From: Haloarcula vallismortis ATCC 29715
GTDB taxonomy: Archaea > Halobacteriota > Halobacteria > Halobacteriales > Haloarculaceae
Length of the DNA stretch: 64,000 bases
Assembly: GCF_000337775.1 (NCBI RefSeq)
Contig: NZ_AOLQ01000025.1
Coordinates: 100,662-164,661, forward strand
Direction: 5' to 3'
In this document: piece by piece, positions 42,786 to 51,714 of the stretch
How positions within the stretch are numbered: the stretch's first letter is position 1
Layout: every line of letters begins with the position of its first letter
The notes under the pieces: model-generated
What the model saw: the letters and a program-made list of their open reading frames with translations, nothing else
Told to the model about the DNA's origin: nothing
Database searches by the model: none
Program-made: the position numbers and the translations under genes

Positions 42786-44114
42786 ATGGTCGACGTGAAC
42801 GAGAACCCGTTCGATGGGACTGATGCGATCTTCGAACGAAAGCAACCACTGAAAAAAGACACGTTCACGCCGGATACGATTTTTCACCGCGACGAGGAAA
42901 TCGAGTTCTACATCAACGCGCTGCAGGATGTCATCGTCGGCCACGACCCCAACAACGTCTTCGTCTACGGCCCAACTGGCGTCGGGAAGACTGCCGTCAC
43001 GAAGTGGGTACGAGACAAACTCGAAGAGAAAGCCGAGGCCGAGGATATCCCGCTCACCGTTGTCGGGCCAATAAACTGTCGGAACTACCGGTCAGCGTAC
43101 GCGCTGGTCAACACGCTCGTCAACGAGTTCCGGGACCCGGAGAACCAACTCCCGGAGAGCGGTTACAGCACTGACAGCGTCTTCGAGTTCCTCTACGAGG
43201 AGATCGAAGCTGTCGGCGGAAACGTGCTCATCATTCTTGACGAGATCGACAACATTCCAGCGGACGCGCGGAACGACTTCCTGTATGAACTGCCGCGGGC
43301 TGAAGCGAACGAGAACACGCCAATCACCGACGCGAAGGTCGGGCTCATCGGTATCTCGAACGACCTCAAGTTCGTCGACGTGCTGGAACCCAAGGTAAAA
43401 TCGACACTAGGGGAACGGGAGATCAAATTCGGCCCCTACGACGCGACGGAGCTTCGAGACATTCTGGGCTACTACGCCGACATTGCGTTCCGGGAGGACG
43501 TGCTCGGCGAAGATGTCGTCCCGCTGGCTGCGGCCTTCTCAGCGCAGGAACGCGGTGACGTTCGCCAGGGGCTCCGTATCCTCGAAAAGGCCGGGGAATA
43601 CGCGCGGATGGAAGGTGCAGACGGTGTGACGGAAGCGCACACACGACGGGCGACAGACACCATAGAGACTGATGAACTGCTGGATTACTTCGAGCACGAC
43701 CTGAGTTCACAGCAAGCGCTGACGTATCTCGCGACGACGCTTGCACTCATCGAGCCGAAACACGAGGCGTCGACGAAACGGATCTACAATCTCTACTCTT
43801 CGATTGCGGAATCGAGCGGTCGCCGCGTGAAATCCGAGCGGAAAATCTACGAGTTCCTCGACCAGCTCTCGATGCAGGGGCTAGTCCGTTCTGCCGAACG
43901 CAATCTCGGTCGCAAGGGCGGACGCAAGTATATTTACGAAGTCACTGACGACCCGACCGATATCATCAACGCCGCGCTTCAGTCATCCTACAGCGATGCC
44001 GTACCGAGTAATGTCAACGGGATACTCGAACACTATCTGGAGGACGAGGCGACCGAGTTCGAGGCACCGGACACTACCGACGACGAACAACAGAACCTCT
44101 GGCAGTTCACGTAG
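42786..44114 (+). CDS. Orc1/Cdc6 family replication initiator
   Basis: A 442-residue AAA+ initiator. Walker A is GPTGVGKT (62-69), Walker B LIILDEID (148-155), sensor 1 LIGISND (near residue 188), and a C-terminal winged helix follows (AESSGRRVKSERKIYEFLDQ). It binds origin boxes and loads the MCM helicase. The ATG at 42786 is fixed by the TATA box; a longer in-frame reading up to 42696 would run through the origin box and is rejected. In Haloarcula hispanica the gene next to the second chromosomal origin is called cdc6E; the identity here is inferred from the neighbourhood. Confidence 0.96.
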   Translation: MVDVNENPFDGTDAIFERKQPLKKDTFTPDTIFHRDEEIEFYINALQDVIVGHDPNNVFVYGPTGVGKTAVTKWVRDKLEEKAEAEDIPLTVVGPINCRNYRSAYALVNTLVNEFRDPENQLPESGYSTDSVFEFLYEEIEAVGGNVLIILDEIDNIPADARNDFLYELPRAEANENTPITDAKVGLIGISNDLKFVDVLEPKVKSTLGEREIKFGPYDATELRDILGYYADIAFREDVLGEDVVPLAAAFSAQERGDVRQGLRILEKAGEYARMEGADGVTEAHTRRATDTIETDELLDYFEHDLSSQQALTYLATTLALIEPKHEASTKRIYNLYSSIAESSGRRVKSERKIYEFLDQLSMQGLVRSAERNLGRKGGRKYIYEVTDDPTDIINAALQSSYSDAVPSNVNGILEHYLEDEATEFEAPDTTDDEQQNLWQFT

Positions 44115-44137
44115 CCCCCCACCGGTTCATACGGCAG

Positions 44138-44884
44138 AACACTTGCACGGTGGTGTGTGTGTGTGTTCAGCGACAGTCTTCCTGTTGTGGCGTCCAGAAC
44201 AGTTGCACGGTGGTGTGTGTACCCGTAACCGACAATGAACTACAAGTACGGAAAGGCGGATATATGGCATCTGTTCCCGCGCTACAGTGTGTAGAACACT
44301 TGCAGACCGGTGTGTCCACCTGTCTCTACCACAGCTCCACGCTATTCTGTTTCGAAAACACTTGCAGGGTGGTGTGAACCTCGATTCGACGGGAAACCCG
44401 TCTAAAACGGTCCTTTTGGAACACTTGCAGGGTGGTGTTCCGATGTACTCTTGATCTTCCTGGCTCAGTACGTGAAACACTTGCACGGTGGTGTGGACGG
44501 ACCCATCGTGGCTCTGAACAACGCACAAAACACTTGCAGCGTGGTGTCTACATGAACTTCAGACACTCGTAGGTCCGCCGTGCGAACACTTGCAGGGTGG
44601 TGTGTGAACACGTGTTCACTGTTCTGGTCCGGTTGTAGTCGAACTGGAAACACTCGCAGGGTGGTGATAGAACACTTGTATGGTGGTGTCGGATCGGCTG
44701 TCCGATGCTGTCAGAACACTTGTAGGGTGGTGTACCGACTCGGTGTCACTCGAACTGACTGCCTCTAATACTACAACGACCCGTCTGGTGGGTGCCTCGG
44801 GCCGTACAGATTGGCTAATAGGACCGTCGTCGTAGCGATAGCTGGCCAGCCAAGTTACACAGAGAACACTCGAAGGGTGGTGTT
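44138..44884 (+). repeat. Array of 12 direct origin-box repeats downstream of orc1/cdc6
   Basis: Twelve copies of AACACTTGCAGGGTGGTGTG or close variants, all in the same direction, start at 44138, 44198, 44295, 44357, 44420, 44476, 44529, 44585, 44649, 44671, 44715 and 44865. Copies at 44357 and 44585 are exact; most others differ at one to four places, often GG to CG at position 12 or TTG to TCG. Spacing is mostly 53-64 bases, unlike a CRISPR. No gene lies between 44115 and 44950. In Haloarcula hispanica an ORB-rich region after the second origin's cdc6 gene holds the origin in check, so this is likely the same element. Confidence 0.9.
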
Positions 44885-44950
44885 CTCGCGAGAAAGACGC
44901 CGTCTGTGACGCAATCAAGCAACCGACGCTGGTCGACTGATACCGACCGG

Positions 44951-46105
44951 TTACATCGGGGCTTGGTTGTAGATGAGGTTCCGCTGGATGTCGTTGGCGC
45001 CTTCGTAGATGACCGGAATCCGAACGTCGCGGTACACACGAGAGATGCGGTTTTCCGTCAGCACCGAGCGCCCACCGTGGAGCTGCATCCCCTTCTCCGC
45101 ACAGTCCATTGCAGCCTCGGTCGCCTTGGTCTTTGCCAGCGCGGCCCAGTAGCCGGAGCTCTCCTGATTGGCGACGCGTTCGGCTGCGTGCCAGGTGAGC
45201 GTCCGGGCGGACTGGAGTCCGAGTTGCATGTCGGCCAGTTTGTGCTGGACCGCCTGGAACTCATCGACGGTCTTGCCGAAGGCCTCGCGGTCGTGGACGA
45301 ACTCCCAGGCTTCTTCGATGGCTGCAGCGGCGAGGCCGATGCCGTGCCCGCCGACGACGACGCGACCGTGATTGAAGAATTCGGCGAGCATATAGAAGCC
45401 GGCCCCCTCGACGCCGATGAGGTTCTCTTCGGGAATCCGGCAGTCGTCAAGCACGATGTGGGCCTGCTTGGACGCCCGAAAGCCCATCTTCTCGGGGATG
45501 TGCTCGGCGTGGTAGCCGTCGGCGTCTGTCGGGACAATAAACATCGAGTAGTTCCCGTAGCGGTCGTTCGGGTCGTCGCCGGTCTTTGCGTACAGCGTCA
45601 CCCAGTCGGCCTCGACGCCGTTGCCGATCCAGTACTTTTCGCCGTTGATGACCCACTCGTCGCCGTCTTTCTCCGCGGCCGTCGTCATTCCAGCGAGGTC
45701 GCTCCCCGTCTCCGGCTCGGAGACGGCGAGGCCGGTAAGCTGGTCGCCGGCGGCGACGGGCTGGAGGAATTCCTCTTTCTGCCAGTCTGCGCCGTGGTCC
45801 TCGACGATCTCTGCCCCGAAGCTGGCGAGCTGGATCGTCAGCGCGATTCCTGCGTCGGCTTTGTACAGCTCCTCCGCCATCGCAAGCATCTGCTGGAGGT
45901 CGTAGCCGCTCCCGCCCCACTCCTCACCGATGTCCTGTGCAACAATCCCGGCCTCCGTGGCCGCTTCGAGCACTTCCCAGGGGTACTCGCCAGACGCGTA
46001 GTACTCACCCGCGACTGGTTCGATGTGCTCCGTCGCGAACTCCCGAGCCTCCTCCTTGACCTCGTGTGCGTGTTCCGGAACGAGTTTCTCGGATAGTAGA
46101 TCCAT
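44951..46105 (-). CDS. Acyl-CoA dehydrogenase
   Basis: A 384-residue flavoenzyme of the acyl-CoA dehydrogenase family. FAD/substrate motifs are LAVSEPETGSDLAGMTTAAE, YWIGNGVEADWVTLYAKTG, GFRASKQAHIVLDDCRIPEE and the C-terminal GMQLHGGRSVLTENRISRVY. The catalytic base is expected in VIYEGANDIQRNLI (Glu of YEG). It introduces the first double bond in fatty-acid oxidation. The ATG at 46105 is chosen; one at 46117 adds four residues. An acyl-CoA ligase gene lies close by on the same strand. Confidence 0.94.
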   Translation of the reverse strand: MDLLSEKLVPEHAHEVKEEAREFATEHIEPVAGEYYASGEYPWEVLEAATEAGIVAQDIGEEWGGSGYDLQQMLAMAEELYKADAGIALTIQLASFGAEIVEDHGADWQKEEFLQPVAAGDQLTGLAVSEPETGSDLAGMTTAAEKDGDEWVINGEKYWIGNGVEADWVTLYAKTGDDPNDRYGNYSMFIVPTDADGYHAEHIPEKMGFRASKQAHIVLDDCRIPEENLIGVEGAGFYMLAEFFNHGRVVVGGHGIGLAAAAIEEAWEFVHDREAFGKTVDEFQAVQHKLADMQLGLQSARTLTWHAAERVANQESSGYWAALAKTKATEAAMDCAEKGMQLHGGRSVLTENRISRVYRDVRIPVIYEGANDIQRNLIYNQAPM

Positions 46106-46231
46106 GGAGAATATCATGGTTTGTGTACTCATATACTCCGTGGAACTCTGCCAAACACCGGCGTAGTTGTTTCCCGGAAACTGCTGATAATCGGCCAGCA
46201 CGCTTTTGCATGGCTGTGGCCTCCCTCGGAC

Positions 46232-47005
46232 ATGAACCGTCGAGACTATCTGCTTGCCGGAGCGACCCTCGGAACCGCCGGCCTTGCGGGCTGTTCGTTT
46301 CTGGCCGCAGCCGAGGCACCGCCGCCGGACGTTCCGAAACAGCAACTGACCGATGGTGGCTGGACGCGAACGGACCAGTCCGCAGAAACGGTGTTCGACC
46401 GAAGCTACGGCCCAGTTTCGGTCGAGGCCGTCTCCAGCACCGTCCAGTACGCCGACGAACAGCTACAGGAGCGCGTCGCCAGCCGAACCCTCGACCAGGT
46501 TCAGACTGCGCTCTCGGTGTTTTTCGCCACGCGGGTGGATTTCAGCCCCAATCTGGACAACCTCCCGGCCGGCGTGGGCCGCGAGGAACTGCTTTCGGAG
46601 GTCAGAACGAACGCTCGCGACACCTTCGAACAACAGATGGAAGCGCAGGGGCTAACCGATATCGAGAAGACCGGAGAGGGAACCATCGACATCGACACCG
46701 GCGAGACGGCCGAGACGGTCGAACTGTCCGCCGTGTACCCTTTCGAGGGCATATCCTTCGCGGTGACAGAGGGTGAGGGTGTCGAAATACCGGCCAGCGA
46801 CATCGACATCTCGGCGATGTTCGCCGTCTGGCATCATGGCGATTTTGTCATCATCTCCGGGGGCGCGTACCCGGCGCAAAACTTCGAGCAGGCCGTCGAA
46901 ACTGACCTGAGCGACGGTATCACAGTCTCGGTTGATGTCGACCTCGGGCTCCAGCCAGACACGTACCGGACCGAAGTTCGGAATCTCGTCGCTGGCGTTC
47001 AGTAA
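46232..47005 (+). CDS. Tat-type lipoprotein (DUF6517-like)
   Basis: A 257-residue secreted protein. MNRRDYLLAGATLGTAGLAG-CS is a twin-arginine signal with a lipobox (GLAGC), so the mature protein would be folded before export and anchored to the membrane at Cys21. The soluble domain resembles the lipoprotein at 18566-19207 (TV-rich strand, VFFATRVD, then FVIISGGAYP) and the haloarchaeal family I recall as DUF6517. One copy uses Sec, this one Tat. Function unknown. It is divergent from the acyl-CoA dehydrogenase gene, with only 126 bases between the starts. Confidence 0.78.
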   Translation: MNRRDYLLAGATLGTAGLAGCSFLAAAEAPPPDVPKQQLTDGGWTRTDQSAETVFDRSYGPVSVEAVSSTVQYADEQLQERVASRTLDQVQTALSVFFATRVDFSPNLDNLPAGVGREELLSEVRTNARDTFEQQMEAQGLTDIEKTGEGTIDIDTGETAETVELSAVYPFEGISFAVTEGEGVEIPASDIDISAMFAVWHHGDFVIISGGAYPAQNFEQAVETDLSDGITVSVDVDLGLQPDTYRTEVRNLVAGVQ

Positions 47006-47020
47006 CCGTTCCGTACGCCC

Positions 47021-48673
47021 TTACTCAGGGGCAGCATCGTCGGGGACGCGGCCCTCGACGAGTGATTCGTCGGCGTACTCGTCACGGAGCGACTTCTTAT
47101 CGAACTTCCCAGTCGCCGTTTTCGGTACTTCGTCGATAGTGATGAAGTTGTCCGGGACCCACCACTTGGGGTACGAATCGAGGATGTGCTCACGGAGTTC
47201 ATCACCGAGTGCCTCCTCGTCGGCGTCGGCTGCCGGAACGATCATCGCGAGGGGACGCTCCTGCCAGCGCTCGTGTGGAACACCGATGACTGCTGCCTCG
47301 TTCACGCCGTCGTGGGCTATCAGTTCGTTCTCCAGTTCGAGCGAAGAAATCCACTCCCCGCCGCTCTTGATGACGTCTTTCGCCCGGTCGACAATCTTGA
47401 TGTAGCCGTCCTCGTCGACGGACACCACGTCGCCGGTCTTCAGATAGCCGTCCTCGAACTCCTGTTCGTTCGCTTCCGGCCGCTTGAAGTACTCCGTCGT
47501 CACCCACGGCCCGCGGATGTGGAGTTCGCCGAAGTCCTCGCCGTTGTGCGGGACCTCGTTGCCGTCGTCGTCGATGACACGGAACTCCAGCCCGGGCGTG
47601 ATGAGCCCCTGTTTCGAGCGCTTGTCCAGTTGCGTCTGGTAGTCAGCGTCCTCTAGGTCACTTCGCAGGGACGCTACCGCACCCACCGGGGCCGTCTCGG
47701 TCATCCCCCAGGCGTGGACGAGCTCCACGTCGTGGTCGTCGAAGAACCGAATCATCGCTTCCGGCGCGGCGCTTCCGCCGACGATGAGGCGCTCAAGCGA
47801 GGAGAGGTCGACGTCGTTCTCTTTGATGTACTCCATCAGCCCCAGCCAGACGGTCGGAACGCCAGCCGTAACGGTGACGTTCTCTTCCTCGATGAGCTTC
47901 GCGAGGTCTGCGGGCTCGGGCTGTGGGCCGGGGTAGACGTGTTTGGCCCCGCCTGCAGTTGTCGAAAACGGGAGCCCCCATGCGTTGACGTGGAACATCG
48001 GGACAACGGGCATTACAACGTCGTCGTCGTCGACTGGGATGCCCTGTGGCGACTGAATGCCCATCGTGTGGCTCCACAGCATCTGCTGTGTGTACTCGAC
48101 GCCTTTCGGTCGCCCAGTCGTGCCCGATGTGTAACAGAGGCCCGCGGGGCGGTCCCCCTCCAGTTCAGGCCAGTCGTACTCCGTCGGCTGGTCGGCGATG
48201 AACGACTCGTAGGCAACGGCATCGAGATCCGTGTCCGGGACGGTCTCGCTCATCACGACGAACTGCTCAACTGTCTCGAAAGACTCGGGATCATCGGCGG
48301 CGGCACCCTCGAGTTTCGGCAGGAGCGATTCGTCGACGAAAATGAGTTCGTCCTGTGCGTCGCTGACGATATACTGGATGTGCTTGTCGGGCAGGAGCGG
48401 GTTGATGGTGTGTAGCTGCGCACCGGTTCCCGGTACCCCGAAGTACGTCTCGAAGTGACGGCTGTGGTTCCAGCAGAACGTCCCGAGTCGTTCGCCGTCG
48501 CCATAGCCGGCTTCCTCGATTGCGTTCGCTAACTGCGCTGTCCGCTCTGCGTATTCGGCGTAGTCGTGACGGACGATGCCCTCGTGGGTGCGAGAGACGA
48601 CTTCTGTGTCCGGATACAGTGTTTCTGCACGCCACAGGAACGGTCGGAGAGTTTGTGGGCTTCCTCCTGGCAT
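47021..48673 (-). CDS. Long-chain fatty acid-CoA ligase
   Basis: A 550-residue AMP-dependent synthetase. The P-loop LCYTSGTTGRPKGVEYTQQM, the WGMTETAPVG motif, ELHIRGPWVTTEYFK and the hinge LKTGDVVSVDEDGYIKIVDR are all present, and the catalytic lysine lies in PKTATGKFDKKSLRDEYAD near the end. It activates fatty acids to acyl-CoA for oxidation or lipid use. The ATG at 48673 (MPGGSPQTLRPF) is chosen over the longer reading to 48700. It stops 15 bases from the convergent lipoprotein gene. Confidence 0.94.
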   Translation of the reverse strand: MPGGSPQTLRPFLWRAETLYPDTEVVSRTHEGIVRHDYAEYAERTAQLANAIEEAGYGDGERLGTFCWNHSRHFETYFGVPGTGAQLHTINPLLPDKHIQYIVSDAQDELIFVDESLLPKLEGAAADDPESFETVEQFVVMSETVPDTDLDAVAYESFIADQPTEYDWPELEGDRPAGLCYTSGTTGRPKGVEYTQQMLWSHTMGIQSPQGIPVDDDDVVMPVVPMFHVNAWGLPFSTTAGGAKHVYPGPQPEPADLAKLIEEENVTVTAGVPTVWLGLMEYIKENDVDLSSLERLIVGGSAAPEAMIRFFDDHDVELVHAWGMTETAPVGAVASLRSDLEDADYQTQLDKRSKQGLITPGLEFRVIDDDGNEVPHNGEDFGELHIRGPWVTTEYFKRPEANEQEFEDGYLKTGDVVSVDEDGYIKIVDRAKDVIKSGGEWISSLELENELIAHDGVNEAAVIGVPHERWQERPLAMIVPAADADEEALGDELREHILDSYPKWWVPDNFITIDEVPKTATGKFDKKSLRDEYADESLVEGRVPDDAAPE

Positions 48674-48775
48674 ATCATGACGCAGGGGCTCACGGTACAA
48701 GAAACACTGCTAAATCTTTCATGAGGGAAAAGAAGTTCATCGGCAGCGCCCGCCGTCCCCGTTATTACGACCTGC

Positions 48776-49378
48776 TTACACTTCGATTTCCTGCATCAGG
48801 TCGACCAGTTCCTCGAGTTCCGGAAACGTGTACACCTTCACGTTGATGTCGGACTCCAGCGCGTGGACGCGGGAGTCGAACATCAGTGCCATCTCGTTGT
48901 CCCGGCCGCCGACGAGCTGGTCCACCATTCCACTCCCCGGGCCGAACGTGAAGTTCGGCGTGGAGATGTCGATGGTGGTATCCAGAACGTTCGCCCAGCC
49001 GTCGATGAAGCCGCTGGTCATGATGTTGCCGATCTCCTGAATCGCCGACCGCTCCATGTCGGTGAAACCGCTTGCGTTGGGGTCTGTCTCGCCCATATCA
49101 CCGATCATCCCGGTCGCGAGGTCCTTTGCACTGGCGGCGTTGAACAGGAACAGGATATGCCCGTGGGGCTTTTCGACCATTTCGATACTGATACCGATCT
49201 GCTTCTCGTCGCCGACGTGGGTCTTGATATCCGGGATGTCGATGAAGTTGATCTTCGTGATCTCCATTTCCGTCTCCATCCCTGTCATCTGGCTGAGGTG
49301 GTTTGCAACGGTGTTGCCGCCCTCTTTAGCCATCCGATTGAACAACCCGAGCTTCCGAATATCTATCATCAGACTCAT
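48776..49378 (-). CDS. cheC: CheC family CheY-P phosphatase
   Basis: A 200-residue CheC. The active-site motif (D/S)-x3-E-x2-N-x22-P is exact in the second half: Ser111, Glu115, Asn118 and Pro141. The first half has a related but imperfect site around Glu19/Asn22. It dephosphorylates CheY-P, resetting the archaellum switch. No other chemotaxis gene is nearby; haloarchaea often hold extra CheC copies away from the main cluster. The start at 49378 gives MSLMIDIRKLGLFNRMAKEG, the normal beginning. Confidence 0.92.
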   Translation of the reverse strand: MSLMIDIRKLGLFNRMAKEGGNTVANHLSQMTGMETEMEITKINFIDIPDIKTHVGDEKQIGISIEMVEKPHGHILFLFNAASAKDLATGMIGDMGETDPNASGFTDMERSAIQEIGNIMTSGFIDGWANVLDTTIDISTPNFTFGPGSGMVDQLVGGRDNEMALMFDSRVHALESDINVKVYTFPELEELVDLMQEIEV

Positions 49379-49479
49379 TCGTTAGGACCAGCGTTGCCGC
49401 TGAGTTGTGCGGCCTCATACATAAGCTATGCACCCGCATTTTCGTCGGCGAGAATCGGGGCGCGTTGATTCCGCGTCGC

Positions 49480-50148
49480 TCACTCCACGCGGACGCTTAC
49501 AGCGACACCCTCACCGAGCGGCAGCAGCCCTGTCTCGAACGCCGAGTCGTTGCCGACGCATTCGAGATACGCAGCGATACCACGACTTGTCTCGTTGGCA
49601 TCGATGTCCTCGCCGTCCAGCAGCGCCTGTACCGCCTCGAAGTCCAGTGGTCCGGCCTCGATCATGTTGTCTGCGACGACCGCCCCGCCGACCGGCACTT
49701 TCTCCCGGACAGCCTCGAATGCCTCCGCGTAGCGGTGTTTCTCGTTGTCGATGAGCACCACGTCGAACGCGCCGTCGTACCGCTCGACAATTTCGATTGC
49801 GTCCCCGTGCTCGAAGGCGGCCCGGTCGGTGAACCCGCCGCGGTCGAGGAACTCGCGGGCTTCCGCCAGTTCGTTGGCGTCGACTTCCGTTAAGACGATC
49901 TGCCCGTCTTCGGGGACGGCGGGAGCCATCCAGTACGCCGAGTAGCCGAAGCCGGAGCCGAACTCGAAGACGCGGTCGGCGTCGACCATTCTGGCGACGA
50001 GGCGAAGCCAGCCACCGACTGCGGGGCCGACTGTCGGGAACCCTTCCCGGTCGGCTTTGGCGTCCATCTCCTCGATAATTGCATCGCTGGGTGGCGCCAG
50101 TGTACGGGCGAACTGCTCTGTGACCTCCGGGAGCGGGATTTCATCCAT
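49480..50148 (-). CDS. O-methyltransferase (class I, COMT-like)
   Basis: A 222-residue SAM-dependent methyltransferase. The SAM motif VFEFGSGFGYSAYWMAPAVP (near residues 60-80), the acidic ILTEVDANE ribose contact and the VVLIDNEKHRYAEAFEAV strand with metal-binding carboxylates match the catechol/caffeoyl O-methyltransferase group. The substrate is unknown. The ATG at 50148 precedes the typical helix EVTEQFARTL. It stands between cheC and a putative regulator without obvious pathway partners. Confidence 0.88.
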   Translation of the reverse strand: MDEIPLPEVTEQFARTLAPPSDAIIEEMDAKADREGFPTVGPAVGGWLRLVARMVDADRVFEFGSGFGYSAYWMAPAVPEDGQIVLTEVDANELAEAREFLDRGGFTDRAAFEHGDAIEIVERYDGAFDVVLIDNEKHRYAEAFEAVREKVPVGGAVVADNMIEAGPLDFEAVQALLDGEDIDANETSRGIAAYLECVGNDSAFETGLLPLGEGVAVSVRVE

Positions 50149-50198
50149 GCCAGGCTATGCCGGGAGCGATGACATAAATGAGTGGGTCGGCACCGGAA

Positions 50199-51263
50199 CT
50201 AACCGAGTTCGAGGCGTTCGATGTACTGAATGACTGACTCCAGTGCGGGGTTGGGATGGTACTCGACGGTGTTAGCCGCTGTCTCGTACGAGAGAATCCC
50301 GAGGTCGTCCAGTCGCGGCAAGTGATTGTGTGCCAGCGACACGCCCACTTCGTCGCGTGACTTGGGTGTCGCTCTGGCCGGGATGGCCTTCTCGCGTTCG
50401 TAGACACGGTCGACGAGGTCGTCAAGTGGGATCTCGGTTTCAGACCGGTCTTTTAGATGATACAGGAGACTGCGTCGCCGCGGGGCGGAGATCAGTTCCA
50501 GAACCTTATCGAAGGAGTAGGGAATCGGAATCGTTTCTGGCTCTTCCGGGTCACCCTTCTTGACGCCGCCGGGTGGGGTGACTGTGTTCCGGAACGTCGG
50601 CGTCTCACCTGCGTCTTTCGACGCTGTGACGGTCCAGCCGTGGTCCGGAAGATACTCGTACACGACATCATACAGCGGTCGAAACATCTCGACTGTCTCT
50701 TCGGTATGTGCTTCCGGGTCCATGTGGTGGTGGCTCGAGACGCCCATCTCGGCACATTGGCGGTTCAACGCAGTTGCCAGCGCGATGACGCGGTCACGCT
50801 CCCAGGACTCGAGCAGTCCAGTTAGCGAATGGAGGCAGAGTAGTAACGGTGCATCCGCCTGTTCCAGTCGACCGAGATAGCGGGAGACGGTCGCACCGAT
50901 GTCTATCGGCGCCACTGCCGCAGGAAGGGTATCGAGCGTCAATGAGGGAAATGCGCCAGAGGCCGCCGCTTGTGAGTTAGCCGGTAACTCGCTGCCAGCA
51001 TCAACGATGATCGCCTCTTCGGGCATCTCGTCGTCAAGATGCTGCTGCCACAGCGAGAGGCGAGAATCGGGGGACTCAGACACTGTGATACAGATCGCTT
51101 TCGACTCACTGACCCCCTGCTCAGACAGGAAGCCCGCACAGCTCTCTCGTTCAGCGTCGCTCGAATCGCGTGCCAGCACCAATACGGACGACGCTCCTTT
51201 CAGAGGCTGGTCCACTGTCCCACTCCCGGAGTTCATTGCGTATTGTATCGTATCAGGAACCAT
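50199..51263 (-). CDS. Haloarchaeal DUF7504/DUF7344-type protein
   Basis: A 354-residue protein. The first 220 residues have a RecA-like core without a Walker A (SSVLVLARDSSDAERESCAG; LLLCLHSLTGLLESWERDR), the last 120 a winged helix (LELISAPRRRSLLYHLKDRS; LAHNHLPRLDDLGILSYETA). The two parts match haloarchaeal families I recall as DUF7504 and DUF7344, proteins linked to signalling in these organisms. An ATP site is not obvious, so it is likely an inactive or ligand-binding relative. The start is uncertain: ATG 51263 gives the longer form, but a TATA-like AAATAAAC at 51276-51283 would put transcription start near 51254, favouring ATG 51236. Confidence 0.75.
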   Translation of the reverse strand: MVPDTIQYAMNSGSGTVDQPLKGASSVLVLARDSSDAERESCAGFLSEQGVSESKAICITVSESPDSRLSLWQQHLDDEMPEEAIIVDAGSELPANSQAAASGAFPSLTLDTLPAAVAPIDIGATVSRYLGRLEQADAPLLLCLHSLTGLLESWERDRVIALATALNRQCAEMGVSSHHHMDPEAHTEETVEMFRPLYDVVYEYLPDHGWTVTASKDAGETPTFRNTVTPPGGVKKGDPEEPETIPIPYSFDKVLELISAPRRRSLLYHLKDRSETEIPLDDLVDRVYEREKAIPARATPKSRDEVGVSLAHNHLPRLDDLGILSYETAANTVEYHPNPALESVIQYIERLELG

Positions 51264-51426
51264 AAAGGCATCAACAAATAAACGTTACCAAAACATGTGG
51301 TAACAACTAACAAAACTCGAATACGGACAACATATGTGTCGGTTCCCGCTACGGACCCAGTTCGTAGTGTGTGACAGTGCGTCTTGATACCGAGGATTTT
51401 TGCAGTGCTACGACCTATTACCGGCC

Positions 51427-51585
51427 ATGCCCATTATGGCTAGTGGCGACTTTTCTATCCACATCGAAGAGTGCGACGAGTTCGACGACGGAATGCCGAT
51501 AAGTTCGCTCCCGGACGAAGTCACGTCAATCGACGACCTCGACTGCGAGTGCTGGAGTGGATTCGAATCGCTAGACGAGATCTGA
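51427..51585 (+). CDS. Small acidic protein
   Basis: A 52-residue protein with MPIMASGDFSIHIEECDEFD and a C-terminal LDCECWSGFESLDEI, giving three cysteines in two places and about a third acidic residues. A metal or redox role is possible. The alternative start MASGDF is at 51436. It lies alone between the DUF7504-type and thioredoxin-like genes, and no family is recognised. Confidence 0.5.
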   Translation: MPIMASGDFSIHIEECDEFDDGMPISSLPDEVTSIDDLDCECWSGFESLDEI

Positions 51586-51714
51586 CACTGGTCTTCACAG
51601 CCCGGATTTCGGGGGCGGGTCCTGTTACCCCCAGATAGCTGCCATCTACATCACGGTTACACAGTCACGAGTTACTTTGCGCTTGGAGAGCGCTGTTCAC
51701 CCTGTACGCCCCAC

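Noticed and set aside
44127..44528. Minus-strand 133-residue frame full of TPPCKC repeats
   Set aside because: It is the translation of the origin-box array (ACACCACCCTGCAAGTG reads TPPCKC); the regular motif comes from the DNA repeats.
44138..44884. CRISPR array
   Set aside because: Repeats are 20 bases and degenerate, spacing ranges from 22 to 150 bases, no cas genes are near, and the same motif occurs in the origin upstream of orc1/cdc6.
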